Source of the DNA: Chroococcidiopsis sp. TS-821
GTDB lineage: Bacteria; Cyanobacteriota; Cyanobacteriia; Cyanobacteriales; Chroococcidiopsidaceae
Length of the DNA: 64,000 nucleotides
Reading direction: 5' to 3'
Assembly: GCF_002939305.1 (NCBI RefSeq)
Contig: NZ_MVDI01000015.1
Span: 25,968 to 89,967, forward strand
Shown here: in pieces, positions 27,893 through 37,424 of the stretch
Position numbering within the stretch: position 1 is the stretch's first letter
Layout of the letters: each line of letters starts with the position of its first letter
Notes under the pieces: model-generated
The model's database searches: none
Told to the model about the DNA's origin: nothing
What the model saw: only the letters and a program-made list of their open reading frames with translations
Translations under genes and position numbers: made by a program

Positions 27893-28083
27893 TCAAATCA
27901 TTATCCACTCTTCTATAACTTCTAAAAGTTCTTTTCGACAAGCTTCTAACATTTTACCCGTTGCTCATACACCAGGTGCGCTAGGAATCCCATAAAACCT
28001 TTATTATTTTTTATAATTTCATAATGTGCAAATTCCATCGCTTTTTGTAGATATTCTGTGAATACTCTTGAATCGTCTATCAC
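27893..28083 (-). pseudogene. Broken HicB-family antitoxin gene
   Basis: A GTG at 28081-28083 opens the frame with EYLQKAMEFAHYEII, the start of HicB antitoxins of this family. A frameshift near 27990 moves the reading frame, after which IPSAPGV, an in-frame TGA, and then MLEACRKELLEVIEEWI continue to the stop at 27893-27895. The typical HicB order is thus preserved with one frameshift and one internal stop. No HicA toxin is seen on either side, so the antitoxin is either a relic or a solitary decaying copy. Confidence 0.8.
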
Positions 28084-28104
28084 CTCTAGCAAGAATTAAT
28101 TACA

Positions 28105-29613
28105 CTAGTGCATATCGTAACCAAACAAATTCGGGTCAACGTCTTGCAGATTCAAATCGTCCAAACCATACTCCGCCCAGCGTCTTTCCACCATAGCAGC
28201 AACATCAGGGTCGGACTCTAATACCGCACCCCACTCGTGTTCAGTTTCTGGAGGAATTTTCGTTGTTGCATCAATTCCCATGCGTCCGCCTAAACCAATT
28301 TTCTCACTGGCAAAATCTAACGAATCAAATGGCGTATTTGGTAATATAAACACATCGCGCGTCGGGTCAACTTTAGAACTAATTGCCCAAACAACTTGGC
28401 GCGGATCGCGGATATTGATATCTTTATCGACGACAATAACAAACTTGGTGTAAGTAAATTGCGGTAACGCACTCCAAAACGCTAATGCTGCGCGTCTTGC
28501 TTGTCCAGGGTAAGCTTTATCAATGGAAATAATTGCCGCTTTGTAACTCAAAGCTTCCATTGGTAAGAAGAAATCGACAATTTCCGAAACTTGTTGGCGT
28601 AGTATTGGGGTGTATATGCGGTTGAGGGCGATCGCCATCATGGCTTCTTCTTTCGGCGGACGTCCGCTAAATGTAGTTAAATAAATCGGGTCTTTACGAT
28701 GGGTCATGCACTGAAAGCGAATCAGCGGTGAATCTTCCACGCCACCGTAGTAACCCATGTGATCGCCAAAAGGACCATCAGGTAACACTTCCCCTGGTGT
28801 AATTGTGCCTTCTAAGACGAATTCTGAGTCAGCAGGGACTTCTAAATCAACCGTTTTACACTTGGCTAGCTGTACCCCTGAACCGCCGTAAAGCCCTGCA
28901 AATAGCCATTCCGATAAATCGACAGGAATTGGTGTGGCGGCTGCCATAATAATCAGCGGATCGACACCAAGCGCGATCGCCACTTCTAATTTTTTCCCCT
29001 TTTCAGCAGCTTTGCGCAGATGTCTCGCCCCACCGCGTACAGACAACCAGTGAACGGTCATGGTATTTTTTGATTGCAATTGCAGGCGATAAACTCCAAC
29101 ATTCGGAGTTCCTGTTTCACAATCTTTGGTAATCACAAGCCCTAACGTAATGATTTTCCCCGCATCACCTGGATAAGGACGAATTAAGGGGAGCGTGTTT
29201 AAATCTAAGTCGTCGCCTTGAAACACAACTTGCTGACACGCAGGAAAAAAGTCGCGCCCTGGTTTGGCTTTGACGACATCGAATAACAGTTTGCCAAATT
29301 CTACGGCTTGTCCAATTTTCTTAGGCGGTTTGGGCTGTTGTAGCATACCGAGTTTTTTTCCCAAGGTTTCGAGTTCTTGGGGAGTTTCCATATTCATCGC
29401 CCAGCAGATGCGTTCTACGGTTCCCATAAGATTGATGGCGACGGGATAGGCTGCACCTTTGACGTTTTCAAAGAGTAAGCCAGGACCTCCCTGCTGTAAC
29501 ATGCGATTAGCAATTTCGGCGATTTCTAAATCGGGGTCAACTTTAGCAGTGATGCGTCGCAGTTGTCCGCGTTGTTCGAGGAGTTTGATGAATCCGCGTA
29601 AGTCTCGTGCCAT
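28105..29613 (-). CDS. ubiD: UbiD family decarboxylase
   Basis: A 502-residue decarboxylase of the UbiD family, full length. These enzymes use prenylated FMN made by UbiX to remove the carboxylate from aromatic or unsaturated acids; in cyanobacteria the usual role is in plastoquinone synthesis from 4-hydroxybenzoate. Recognisable parts include the N-terminal RGFIKLLEQRGQLRRI, GLLFENVKG near residue 46, the GVDPLIIMAA region near 212, EVLPDGPFGDHMGYYGG near 272 and GLGGRMGIDATTK near 445. It lies alone on the minus strand. Confidence 0.95.
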   Translation of the reverse strand: MARDLRGFIKLLEQRGQLRRITAKVDPDLEIAEIANRMLQQGGPGLLFENVKGAAYPVAINLMGTVERICWAMNMETPQELETLGKKLGMLQQPKPPKKIGQAVEFGKLLFDVVKAKPGRDFFPACQQVVFQGDDLDLNTLPLIRPYPGDAGKIITLGLVITKDCETGTPNVGVYRLQLQSKNTMTVHWLSVRGGARHLRKAAEKGKKLEVAIALGVDPLIIMAAATPIPVDLSEWLFAGLYGGSGVQLAKCKTVDLEVPADSEFVLEGTITPGEVLPDGPFGDHMGYYGGVEDSPLIRFQCMTHRKDPIYLTTFSGRPPKEEAMMAIALNRIYTPILRQQVSEIVDFFLPMEALSYKAAIISIDKAYPGQARRAALAFWSALPQFTYTKFVIVVDKDINIRDPRQVVWAISSKVDPTRDVFILPNTPFDSLDFASEKIGLGGRMGIDATTKIPPETEHEWGAVLESDPDVAAMVERRWAEYGLDDLNLQDVDPNLFGYDMH

Positions 29614-29869
29614 AGTGTTTGTAGATTTGTGAAGCTTTTTTCATTATCACAGGTGTTTGTGGAGGGTGGGGAACGAACCACCAAGGCACAAAGAACACAA
29701 AGGTGGATTTTAATGAGGATGAAGATTTGACTGTACTAAAGATTATTTGACTTCAAAATATCTGATAGAGAACCTTCCGCGCGTGGAAAGACAAAGATAA
29801 AGCGATCGCACCTCAATAAACACTCACCTACAAGTGGCACAATCGAACATATAGAGCAGTTGATTTATA

Positions 29870-30946
29870 ATGCCGTCTCCTCCTGTTTACACTCAGCAGC
29901 CTTGGTCAGAAACCTATAGTGAAATCATCGATGTTCGTTCGGAGGGAGAATTCGCCGAAGATCATATTCCTGGCGCGATTAATTTACCTGTATTAAATAA
30001 TGAAGAACGTGCCGAAGTGGGGACGATATACAAACAAGTATCCCCTTTCACGGCGCGTAAAATTGGTGCAGCACTCGTTTACAAAAACCTTTCGCGACAT
30101 CTGCGCGAACACTTTGCTGATAAAGAAAAAGACTATCGCCCTTTAGTTTACTGCTGGCGTGGTGGACAGCGTTCTAACAGCATGGCTTGGGTACTCGGAC
30201 AAATTGGTTGGCGCGTAACTGTGATTGAAGGCGGCTACAAAACTTACCGCGCTTATGTTCGCGAACAACTAGAGAGATTGCCACTAAATTTTACTTATCT
30301 AATTCTCTGCGGTAAGACTGGTAGCGGAAAAACTCATATATTACGCCAAATGCAACAGCGTGGTGCGCAAGTTCTCGATTTAGAACGTTTGGCAAATCAT
30401 CGCGGTTCACTGTTAGGTGAAGAATGGGACGATAAGCCGCTAGCACAGCCTTCGCAAAAATATTTTGAATCGCTCTTATTGCAACAACTCCAAAGTTTCA
30501 ATCCTAGCGTCCCTGTGTGGGTAGAATCAGAAAGCAACAAAATTGGACAAGTTTATTTGCCACAGTCGCTATGGCTAAAAATGAAACAAGCAAGCTGTGT
30601 GGAAATTCACGTCCCAACCGCAGCACGAGTTGAGTTTCTTTTACAGCAGTATCCTCATCTTATCGAACATCCTGATGTACTCCAAGCTAAGCTAGGGTAC
30701 TTGAAAGAACGCTACGGTAAGAAGAAATTAGTGCAATGGTATCAGGCGATCGCGCAACAAGCGTGGACGGATCTTTTCCAAGATTTGTTAGCGTCGCACT
30801 ACGACCCGACGTATACGCATTCGATACAGCACAATTTTCCCAATGTCAAACAAGAATTCTCACTTCCAGACTTGTCGGATACGAGCATAGCAAAATTACT
30901 CGATTCTTTAATAACCGAGGGTACAGCCCTTGGCTCAAAAAAATAA
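29870..30946 (+). CDS. mnmH: tRNA 2-selenouridine(34) synthase MnmH
   Basis: A 358-residue enzyme. It replaces sulfur in the 2-thiouridine of the wobble base of tRNA-Lys, -Glu and -Gln with selenium, or transfers a geranyl group. The N-terminal rhodanese domain holds catalytic C95 in YCWRGGQRS. A P-loop ATPase-like domain follows with Walker A GKTGSGKT at 148-155. Selenium insertion needs selenophosphate from SelD, which is not in this window. A HIP1 site precedes the promoter region; no operon partner is seen. Confidence 0.93.
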   Translation: MPSPPVYTQQPWSETYSEIIDVRSEGEFAEDHIPGAINLPVLNNEERAEVGTIYKQVSPFTARKIGAALVYKNLSRHLREHFADKEKDYRPLVYCWRGGQRSNSMAWVLGQIGWRVTVIEGGYKTYRAYVREQLERLPLNFTYLILCGKTGSGKTHILRQMQQRGAQVLDLERLANHRGSLLGEEWDDKPLAQPSQKYFESLLLQQLQSFNPSVPVWVESESNKIGQVYLPQSLWLKMKQASCVEIHVPTAARVEFLLQQYPHLIEHPDVLQAKLGYLKERYGKKKLVQWYQAIAQQAWTDLFQDLLASHYDPTYTHSIQHNFPNVKQEFSLPDLSDTSIAKLLDSLITEGTALGSKK

Positions 30947-31093
30947 TATAAAATTTCCTGAAAATATAATAAGTTTATATTAAGATTTATCAAGGCTCAT
31001 TTTGGCTAGTAATAGGTAATTACCCCTTTTGAACCTGTTACGCAAGTTGGAATGTACTGAATCCAAAATTAGCTTGGATGAAGGTCATCCTTG

Positions 31094-33430
31094 ATGAAAG
31101 TTCTGTTAGTCGAAGACGATTCATCAATTAGCGAGTGTCTCGCGACAACACTAACTTCACATCGATATACTGTCGATGTGGCTGGCGACGGTCAACTAGG
31201 CTTGGAACTTGCACTCCAAGGAGAGTATGACATCATTTTGCTCGATGTGATCCTGCCGAAGTTGAATGGTTTGAGTGTTTGCCAGCAACTACGTCAACAA
31301 GGATGCAAAACCCCGATCTTGATGTTGACAGCAAAAGACACAAACGAAGACATTATTGCTGGTCTTAATGCTGGTGCTGATGACTATATTACAAAACCCT
31401 GCGATACCGAGCATTTTTTAGCGCGAGTTCGCGCGCTGCTGCGTCGTCAGGTAAGTACAACGTTTGCGCCAGTGCTGACTTGGGGCGATTTGCATCTCGA
31501 TCCGACACTGATTCAAGTGACATATCGGCAGCAAATTGTTGTTCTCAGTCCTAAAGAATACAGCTTGCTAGAGTTGTTGTTACGCTATCCGCAGCGCATT
31601 TTTAGCCGTAGCAGTATTATCAATCATTTGTGGTCAATTGATGACTCGCCTACCGATGCTGCTGTGACGAACTTGATCAAAGATCTGCGGCGGAAACTGA
31701 AAACAGCAGGAATGCACGAAGAATTGATTGAAACTGTGTATCGTCTGGGATATCGTTTAAAAACACCACCCAAACAAGAAATACAGGCAAAAGTAGAGAC
31801 AAATCACCAATCTGAACAACAAGTTTTGCTCGAACAGGTAGCGCAGAATTTTCGGGCTTCGTTGCAACAACGAATTGATGTTTTGGAAACAGCGGTGCGA
31901 TCGCCAGTCGATCGCCTCAGCCCACTGCAATACCAGCAAATTAAGGAGGAAGCCCATCGCTTAGCTGGTGGATTGGGGACATTTGGCTATGCTAAAGGTT
32001 CAGATTTAGCTCGCGCGATCGAACATTTACTCATCGCTGGAAATTGGGATACTCATCAACAGCAGCACTTTTCTCAGCTTTTCACTCAACTCAAGCAAGA
32101 AATTGCCCATCCATCCCTTGCATCCCTACCAACTTCAACACCTCTCGTATTAGCGATCGCCGACGATGATTCGTTGATTGAACAATTGCAGCAAACTGCA
32201 CCCGATCGCGGCTGGCGAGTAGAAGTTATTCGCAATCGATCAGATGTGTTACAGCGCACAGCAAAAGATGCGCCCACTGTCATTTTTATGAGCTTACATC
32301 AGGCAGTTCCCGATCGCGGGTTGATGTTACTGCAAGAATTAAAAATCCAGTTTCCCACCGTACCAATCGTCATTCTGACAACGCAAGACAGCTTAGATAG
32401 TCGAGTCGCGGTAGCGCGTTTAGGAGTCAGTCGCTACGTTGTGCATCCCGTGACAACCAACGAGATTTTTGACGCGATCGCGCAAGTCTCGCCGCCAACA
32501 ACACCCACCGATGCTAAAGTCATGATTGTCGATGATGACCCTTTAGCATTGCAGACATTAAGCGCACTATTGCAACCTTGGGGGCTACAAATTACCGTAC
32601 TCAGTCAACCTGAACATTTTTGGCAAGTTCTGACTTCGACAGTTCCCGACGTGCTGCTATTAGACCTAGAAATGCCTACGTATAACGGGCTTGAACTGTG
32701 TCGCGTCGTGCGCCAAGATGCAAGCTACAGCGATATCCCCATTCTAGTCGTGACTGCACATACAGATATTACCTCGATTCAACAAGTTTTTGCAGCAGGA
32801 GCCGATGACTTTATTGCTAAACCAATTGCAGGTCCTGAAATCGTCACGCGCACACTTGCCCGTATCGAGCGATCGCGCATTCAGCGACAACTTTTGCAGT
32901 ACCAACAAGAACATTTGCAAACGCACCAGCAAGCAGCCATTGACTCGCTGACGCAAGCCGCAAATCGTCGTTATTTTGAAGAATTTCTCCACCGCGAATG
33001 GCAACGCTTGGCACGCACCCAAGCTCCACTGAGTTTGATTTTGTACGATATCGATCATTTCAAAGCTTACAACGATATCCACGGATATTCGGCTGGCGAT
33101 GCGTGTTTGCGACAAGTGACTCAGATTGTGCGCAACTGCATTCGCCTAGACCGCGACCTCGTTGCGCGTTGTGGCGGCGATGAATTTGCCATTGTTCTAG
33201 CAGAGACGAGTCTCGAACAAGCACTACAAGTTGCCCAACGCATTCAAAGCGCGATCGCGCAGGTACAAATTCCTCATCATACCCATCAATACGTCACAAT
33301 TAGCCTCGGCATTAGTGGGACAATTCCCCAAAATAATACTTTTGCGCAAAATTTAATTGCAATTGCCACCCAAGCGCTTTATGCTGCAAAAGCAAGGGGT
33401 CGCAATACATATTGTCTCTATCCACTATGA
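31094..33430 (+). CDS. Multi-domain response regulator with Hpt and GGDEF output
   Basis: A 778-residue signalling protein. The order is: receiver at about 1-118 with phospho-acceptor D51; OmpR-type winged helix, about 125-225; a histidine-phosphotransfer-like segment near 248-335 (EAHRLAGGLGTFGYAKG); a receiver-like domain, about 350-460, in which the acceptor aspartate seems replaced (IFMSLHQ); a third receiver, about 475-590, with acceptor in LLLDLEMP; and a GGDEF cyclase domain ending the protein, with GGDEF at 694-698. It both binds DNA and makes cyclic-di-GMP. The ATG at 31094 is preferred to the TTG at 31091. It overlaps the next gene by ATGA. Confidence 0.93.
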   Translation: MKVLLVEDDSSISECLATTLTSHRYTVDVAGDGQLGLELALQGEYDIILLDVILPKLNGLSVCQQLRQQGCKTPILMLTAKDTNEDIIAGLNAGADDYITKPCDTEHFLARVRALLRRQVSTTFAPVLTWGDLHLDPTLIQVTYRQQIVVLSPKEYSLLELLLRYPQRIFSRSSIINHLWSIDDSPTDAAVTNLIKDLRRKLKTAGMHEELIETVYRLGYRLKTPPKQEIQAKVETNHQSEQQVLLEQVAQNFRASLQQRIDVLETAVRSPVDRLSPLQYQQIKEEAHRLAGGLGTFGYAKGSDLARAIEHLLIAGNWDTHQQQHFSQLFTQLKQEIAHPSLASLPTSTPLVLAIADDDSLIEQLQQTAPDRGWRVEVIRNRSDVLQRTAKDAPTVIFMSLHQAVPDRGLMLLQELKIQFPTVPIVILTTQDSLDSRVAVARLGVSRYVVHPVTTNEIFDAIAQVSPPTTPTDAKVMIVDDDPLALQTLSALLQPWGLQITVLSQPEHFWQVLTSTVPDVLLLDLEMPTYNGLELCRVVRQDASYSDIPILVVTAHTDITSIQQVFAAGADDFIAKPIAGPEIVTRTLARIERSRIQRQLLQYQQEHLQTHQQAAIDSLTQAANRRYFEEFLHREWQRLARTQAPLSLILYDIDHFKAYNDIHGYSAGDACLRQVTQIVRNCIRLDRDLVARCGGDEFAIVLAETSLEQALQVAQRIQSAIAQVQIPHHTHQYVTISLGISGTIPQNNTFAQNLIAIATQALYAAKARGRNTYCLYPL

Positions 33431-36400
33431 AGGAATCGTCCGCTTTATCGCACTACTTGCCGCAAAACACCACTAAAATTCCGCTAGGAATACTGTTGAG
33501 TGTACCATTCCTTCTACAAATTTTTGGTTGTGCCAAGTTAGTACGCTATTTTTCGGCTCGAGGCGAACCGCCAGCCATCAGTGTATTAGAATATTACGCA
33601 CATCAGCAATTCGATGAGTTGTCAAGTACTGCACTAGCAGTAAGTCGCGAGCCGCTTACTGTTATTAGCAATCGTCTAGAAAAGATTCAAGATCGGGATT
33701 TCTATACGCAGCAGTGGCAATACGATTTTGCCGCTTTCAAGCTTAGAAGTGATAATAGCGCGATTCATGCCTACAATGCGCAGGTAGATAAACGATGGAT
33801 CTATTCTTTGACCGATCGAAGTCAGCAAGCGCAACTCAAACACGCGATCGCAACATCCGTAGATGTTCTGCATCCATCCTTTGTCAATAAATTCGCCACC
33901 CAACAATCGCTGTCTACTACTGACTTACTGTTCGTCGGCTTGCGAGTATGTATAAGTACAATTGGTTTAACAAGCTTTGAAGGAAGTGTGAGAGCATCTG
34001 TCATTCATGCGTTGATTCGCACTCTTCTCTACCGAGATAAATCCGATTTCGTTAACGTAAGCCTCATCACACCAAAATCGGAATCGAACAAAGATATAAA
34101 TAATCAATATCTGCAAATCCTCGCAGGTTCTTGTCTTACTGTCATCCTTGTATTCGTGACGTGGTTAATCAAAACCCGCAGGTCTATCGCACTAGGGCGG
34201 TACTTATCGAAAATAGAAGCGATCGCGCGCAAACAGTTTGCACAAGTTACGACAACGCGATTATTATTAAAACCGCGCGATCGCCTGTCCAAATTAGCCG
34301 ACGCGTTACCAGGAATTATTTATACGGCGATTATCGAACCTGATGGCTTGATGCACTTTCAGTATATCAATCAAGCAACAGAAACTTTTTATGAAATTAG
34401 TGCTAAAGAATTTTTAGGGCAACCAAACCGGATCGTACTCGCGCAGATGCATCCAGAGGATCGCGCAGGTTATCTGCAACAGCTTGCACGCGCGCGTCAA
34501 ACGTTAGCAACTTTTACATATGAGTGGCGTAGCATCCCACCCTCTGGTCAACTTAAATGGTTGCGCGCAACAGCACAACCCCAACAACGAGCAGGTAATA
34601 TCTACTGGCATGGCGCGATCGTTGACATCACCGATCTTAAGCAACGCGAACAAGCACTGCAAGCATCTCACGCGCAACTCAATGACATTCTCAACATGGC
34701 AGGAGTTGCGATCGGTCGAATGCGCTTTTATCCGGATCGAACTTTTGAATCTGACTATTGTTCTCCAGGATGTGAAGCTATGGTTGGCTACGCACCGGAA
34801 GAATTAACTGCACAATTGTGGGTATCGCGAATTCCATCGGAAGACTTGGATGCCATGATGGCACAATCGTTTGTCGCTATTTGTCAAGAACAACCAATCG
34901 CAACCGAGTATCGCTTTCAGCGTAAAGATGGTTCGCAATGTTGGATTTCTGATGTTTTGACGTCGCGTTGGGATGAAAACGAAGGTTGCTGGATTGTTGT
35001 TGCTGTGGGAATAGATATTACACAGCGCAAAAATATTGAGACAGCACTATATCAGAGTGAAGCACTGAATCGTGCCGTGTTAAATGCACTACCAGACTTA
35101 ATTATCCGACTCGATCGAGATGGAACTTATCTCGATGTCAAGCCGGCAACGACATTCCCTATTCTAATTTCAGATAACTGCATTGGCAAAAACGTTTGTG
35201 ATGTCCTGCCACCAGAAGTGGCACAACAAAGACTTGCAGCGGCGGCTACTGCCTTGTCTACAGGTAAAATGCAAGTTTATGAGTTTCCAATAACGGTACG
35301 CGAACAGGCACTTTGGCAAGAAGCAAGAATAATTCCGCTCAACGCTGATGAGGTGTTGATTGTCATCCGCGATCTGACACAACGCAGACAAGCCGAACAA
35401 GCACTACAAGAAAGCGAACAACGCTTCCGCCAAGCTTTTGACGACGCACCAATTGGGATGGCATTAATTTCACCGACAGGACAGTTTTTGAAAGTGAATC
35501 GTTCGCTATGCGAACTTGTCGGTTACACCCAAGACGAATTACTGGCACTAACAACCGCAGACATTACACATCCTGACGATCGCTATGCAGATGCAGAGTA
35601 CGTACAACAGCTAATAGCTGGCACGATCCGCTGCTACGAAATTGAAAAAAAGTATGTGCGCAAACAAGGTGACGTTGTGCAGACTCTATTAAATGTATCG
35701 CTCGTGAAAGATGCTGCACAACCGCTTTATTTTATTGCTCAAATTTTGAATGTGAGCGATCGCTACGAAATTGCACGTCTGAAAGACGAATTTATCGCGA
35801 TTGTCAGTCACGAATTGCGCACGCCACTCACAGCAATTCGCGGTTCTTTGGGAATTCTGGCAGCAGGTGTTTTAGATGACGAACCGCTTAAAGTTCAAGA
35901 ACTCTTACAGATTGCGCTCAACAACAGCGATCGCCTGATGCGGCTAGTTGACGATCTTCTCAATTTGGAACGGTTAGAATCGGGTAAAATCCCCCTAACG
36001 CTTGAAATGTGTGAAGTTGGCGATCTCATCCAACAGGCGATCGCCTGTACCGCCACAATCGCCGATGCCGCTAATATCCAGATTTCCACTTCATTCCCAC
36101 AAATTCGAATTAGAGCAGCTAGTGATGCGATCGTCCGAACCTTGACAAATTTGCTAAGTAATGCTGTCAAGTTCTCGCCGTCGGGGAGTACGGTGTGGTT
36201 AAGTGCTGAAGTGCAACAAGTAGAAAGCGTACCTTATGTTCTCTTTGCCGTGAAAGATCGAGGACGCGGCATTCCTGCTGACAAGATTGAAACTATTTTC
36301 CGACGCTTTCAGCAGGTGGATATTTCTGATTCTTGGCAAAAAAGAGGTACTGGGCTAGGCTTGGCAATCTGCAAAAGTATTGTTCAGCAACACGGCGGGC

Positions 36401-36474
36401 AGATTTGGGTAGAAAGTCAGCCAGGAGTTGGCAGTACGTTTTATTTCACACTTCCGATCGCGCCAAAAGAATGA
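33427..36474 (+). CDS. Multi-PAS membrane histidine kinase
   Basis: A 1015-residue sensor kinase. An N-terminal hydrophobic helix (about residues 15-35) and a second at about 225-245 enclose a periplasmic sensing region. Four PAS-type domains follow, about 290-410, 415-535, 545-650 and 655-775. The DHp domain has H795 in SHELRTPL, and the ATPase domain shows NLLSNAVKFSP, DRGRGI and GTGLGLAI. The start ATG overlaps the stop of the preceding regulator (ATGA, 33427-33430) and its stop overlaps the next start. A TTG 15 bases upstream opens the same frame but the ATG fits the overlap. Confidence 0.93.
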   Translation: MKESSALSHYLPQNTTKIPLGILLSVPFLLQIFGCAKLVRYFSARGEPPAISVLEYYAHQQFDELSSTALAVSREPLTVISNRLEKIQDRDFYTQQWQYDFAAFKLRSDNSAIHAYNAQVDKRWIYSLTDRSQQAQLKHAIATSVDVLHPSFVNKFATQQSLSTTDLLFVGLRVCISTIGLTSFEGSVRASVIHALIRTLLYRDKSDFVNVSLITPKSESNKDINNQYLQILAGSCLTVILVFVTWLIKTRRSIALGRYLSKIEAIARKQFAQVTTTRLLLKPRDRLSKLADALPGIIYTAIIEPDGLMHFQYINQATETFYEISAKEFLGQPNRIVLAQMHPEDRAGYLQQLARARQTLATFTYEWRSIPPSGQLKWLRATAQPQQRAGNIYWHGAIVDITDLKQREQALQASHAQLNDILNMAGVAIGRMRFYPDRTFESDYCSPGCEAMVGYAPEELTAQLWVSRIPSEDLDAMMAQSFVAICQEQPIATEYRFQRKDGSQCWISDVLTSRWDENEGCWIVVAVGIDITQRKNIETALYQSEALNRAVLNALPDLIIRLDRDGTYLDVKPATTFPILISDNCIGKNVCDVLPPEVAQQRLAAAATALSTGKMQVYEFPITVREQALWQEARIIPLNADEVLIVIRDLTQRRQAEQALQESEQRFRQAFDDAPIGMALISPTGQFLKVNRSLCELVGYTQDELLALTTADITHPDDRYADAEYVQQLIAGTIRCYEIEKKYVRKQGDVVQTLLNVSLVKDAAQPLYFIAQILNVSDRYEIARLKDEFIAIVSHELRTPLTAIRGSLGILAAGVLDDEPLKVQELLQIALNNSDRLMRLVDDLLNLERLESGKIPLTLEMCEVGDLIQQAIACTATIADAANIQISTSFPQIRIRAASDAIVRTLTNLLSNAVKFSPSGSTVWLSAEVQQVESVPYVLFAVKDRGRGIPADKIETIFRRFQQVDISDSWQKRGTGLGLAICKSIVQQHGGQIWVESQPGVGSTFYFTLPIAPKE

Positions 36475-36845
36475 CGAAGCGCATCCTCATCGTAGATGAC
36501 GACGAAGACATCTGCAAAGTTATGCAAATTGCTTTAGAAAAGTTTGCAGGCTGGACTGCGCTCGTCGCCCAGTCAGGGCAAGCAGGGTTATTTCTAGCTA
36601 AGACACAACGTTTAGACGCGATTCTGCTTGATGTATCGCTACCCGATATCGATGGCGTTGAATTGTTTACGCAGTTGCAAGCGGATGTGACAACCTGCTC
36701 AATTCCTGTGATACTTCTGACAGCGAAAATATTACCAAGCGATCGCCAACGCTTTGCACAAATGGCAGTTGCTGGTGTAATTACTAAGCCGTTTAATCCA
36801 CTGAACGTTTGGACTGAGATTGCCACAATTTTAGGCTGGCAGTAG
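36471..36845 (+). CDS. Stand-alone receiver (CheY-like) response regulator
   Basis: A 124-residue single-domain response regulator. The acidic pocket DDDED is at the N-terminus, the acceptor aspartate is in LLDVSLPD near residue 52, and the conserved T and K lie in LLTAK near 84 and VITKPFNP near 105. Its ATG overlaps the stop of the histidine kinase (ATGA at 36471-36474), so translation is probably coupled and it is the natural phosphate acceptor. A longer frame upstream at 36333 is inside the kinase. The last 15 bases overlap the convergent DUF202 gene. Confidence 0.92.
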   Translation: MTKRILIVDDDEDICKVMQIALEKFAGWTALVAQSGQAGLFLAKTQRLDAILLDVSLPDIDGVELFTQLQADVTTCSIPVILLTAKILPSDRQRFAQMAVAGVITKPFNPLNVWTEIATILGWQ

Positions 36846-37265
36846 AATTGCTCGTGCGACAGGAATTAGCACTGCGCTAGTAAAAATGACAAATATGGCT
36901 ATTAGACCAAATAAGATAATCGCCGTAATTACAAATACGGTTGAGGTATGAATCGGTCGGTACAAATAGTCAGGTTGGGCAATTGACTGAACGTCTTTGA
37001 CATAGCTGATGATTGCTAGGACCAACAAAAATATTCCCAAGGCGATCGCACCCAAGCCAATGCTCTGAGCTATTTTTGCATTGAGTGCGGTATCATTTCT
37101 TGCAAATGTTTGATTGATAGCGTTAAATATACGGTCAAACGCAATGCCAAAACCAATCAGCGTTAAACAATTTTGAATCCAACTCAGCAACGTCCGTTCA
37201 GCCGCACCCCGATTGCGCTGTTTCGCCAGTTCGTTGGTAATGTTCGTTGGCTGCTGAGAATTCAT
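36831..37265 (-). CDS. DUF202 family membrane protein (first copy)
   Basis: A 144-residue membrane protein with a cytoplasmic N-terminus containing ELAKQRNRGAAERTLLSWIQ, the DUF202/YidH hallmark. Three hydrophobic helices follow at about residues 33-50, 72-92 and 115-140. The family, including E. coli YidH and yeast VTC1-like proteins, has no settled role. It overlaps the end of the response regulator gene by 15 bases tail to tail. A tandem repeat lies directly upstream of its start, and a paralog lies 159 bases further upstream. Confidence 0.88.
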   Translation of the reverse strand: MNSQQPTNITNELAKQRNRGAAERTLLSWIQNCLTLIGFGIAFDRIFNAINQTFARNDTALNAKIAQSIGLGAIALGIFLLVLAIISYVKDVQSIAQPDYLYRPIHTSTVFVITAIILFGLIAIFVIFTSAVLIPVARAILLPA

Positions 37266-37273
37266 GCGTTGTA

Positions 37274-37340
37274 GGAAGCAGAGGAAGCAGAGGAAGCAGA
37301 GGGGGCAGAGGGGGCAGAGGGGGCAGAGGTGCAGAGGAGA
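37274..37340. repeat. Nine-base tandem repeat (GGAAGCAGA / GGGGGCAGA)
   Basis: Three units of GGAAGCAGA (37274-37300) are followed by three of GGGGGCAGA (37301-37327) and a partial GGTGCAGA. The array starts 9 bases upstream of the DUF202 start codon on the minus strand. It belongs to the short tandem repeats typical of cyanobacteria. Confidence 0.85.
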
Positions 37341-37371
37341 AAATGACTGGTAGTTTTACATTTAGTGAAAT

Positions 37372-37424
37372 GGTATCAGGGGTCAGGGTGAAGCAGTATG
37401 AGCTTCTATAATTTACTCACTCTC
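37372..37424 (+). repeat. Dispersed intergenic repeat, family A copy (shortened)
   Basis: TATCAGGGGTCAGGGTGAAGC followed by AGTATGAGCTTCTATAA resembles the 27578 copy with an internal deletion. Confidence 0.5.

Noticed and set aside
37274..37340. A possible CRISPR array
   Set aside because: The units are contiguous 9-base repeats with no spacers, so this is a simple tandem repeat.
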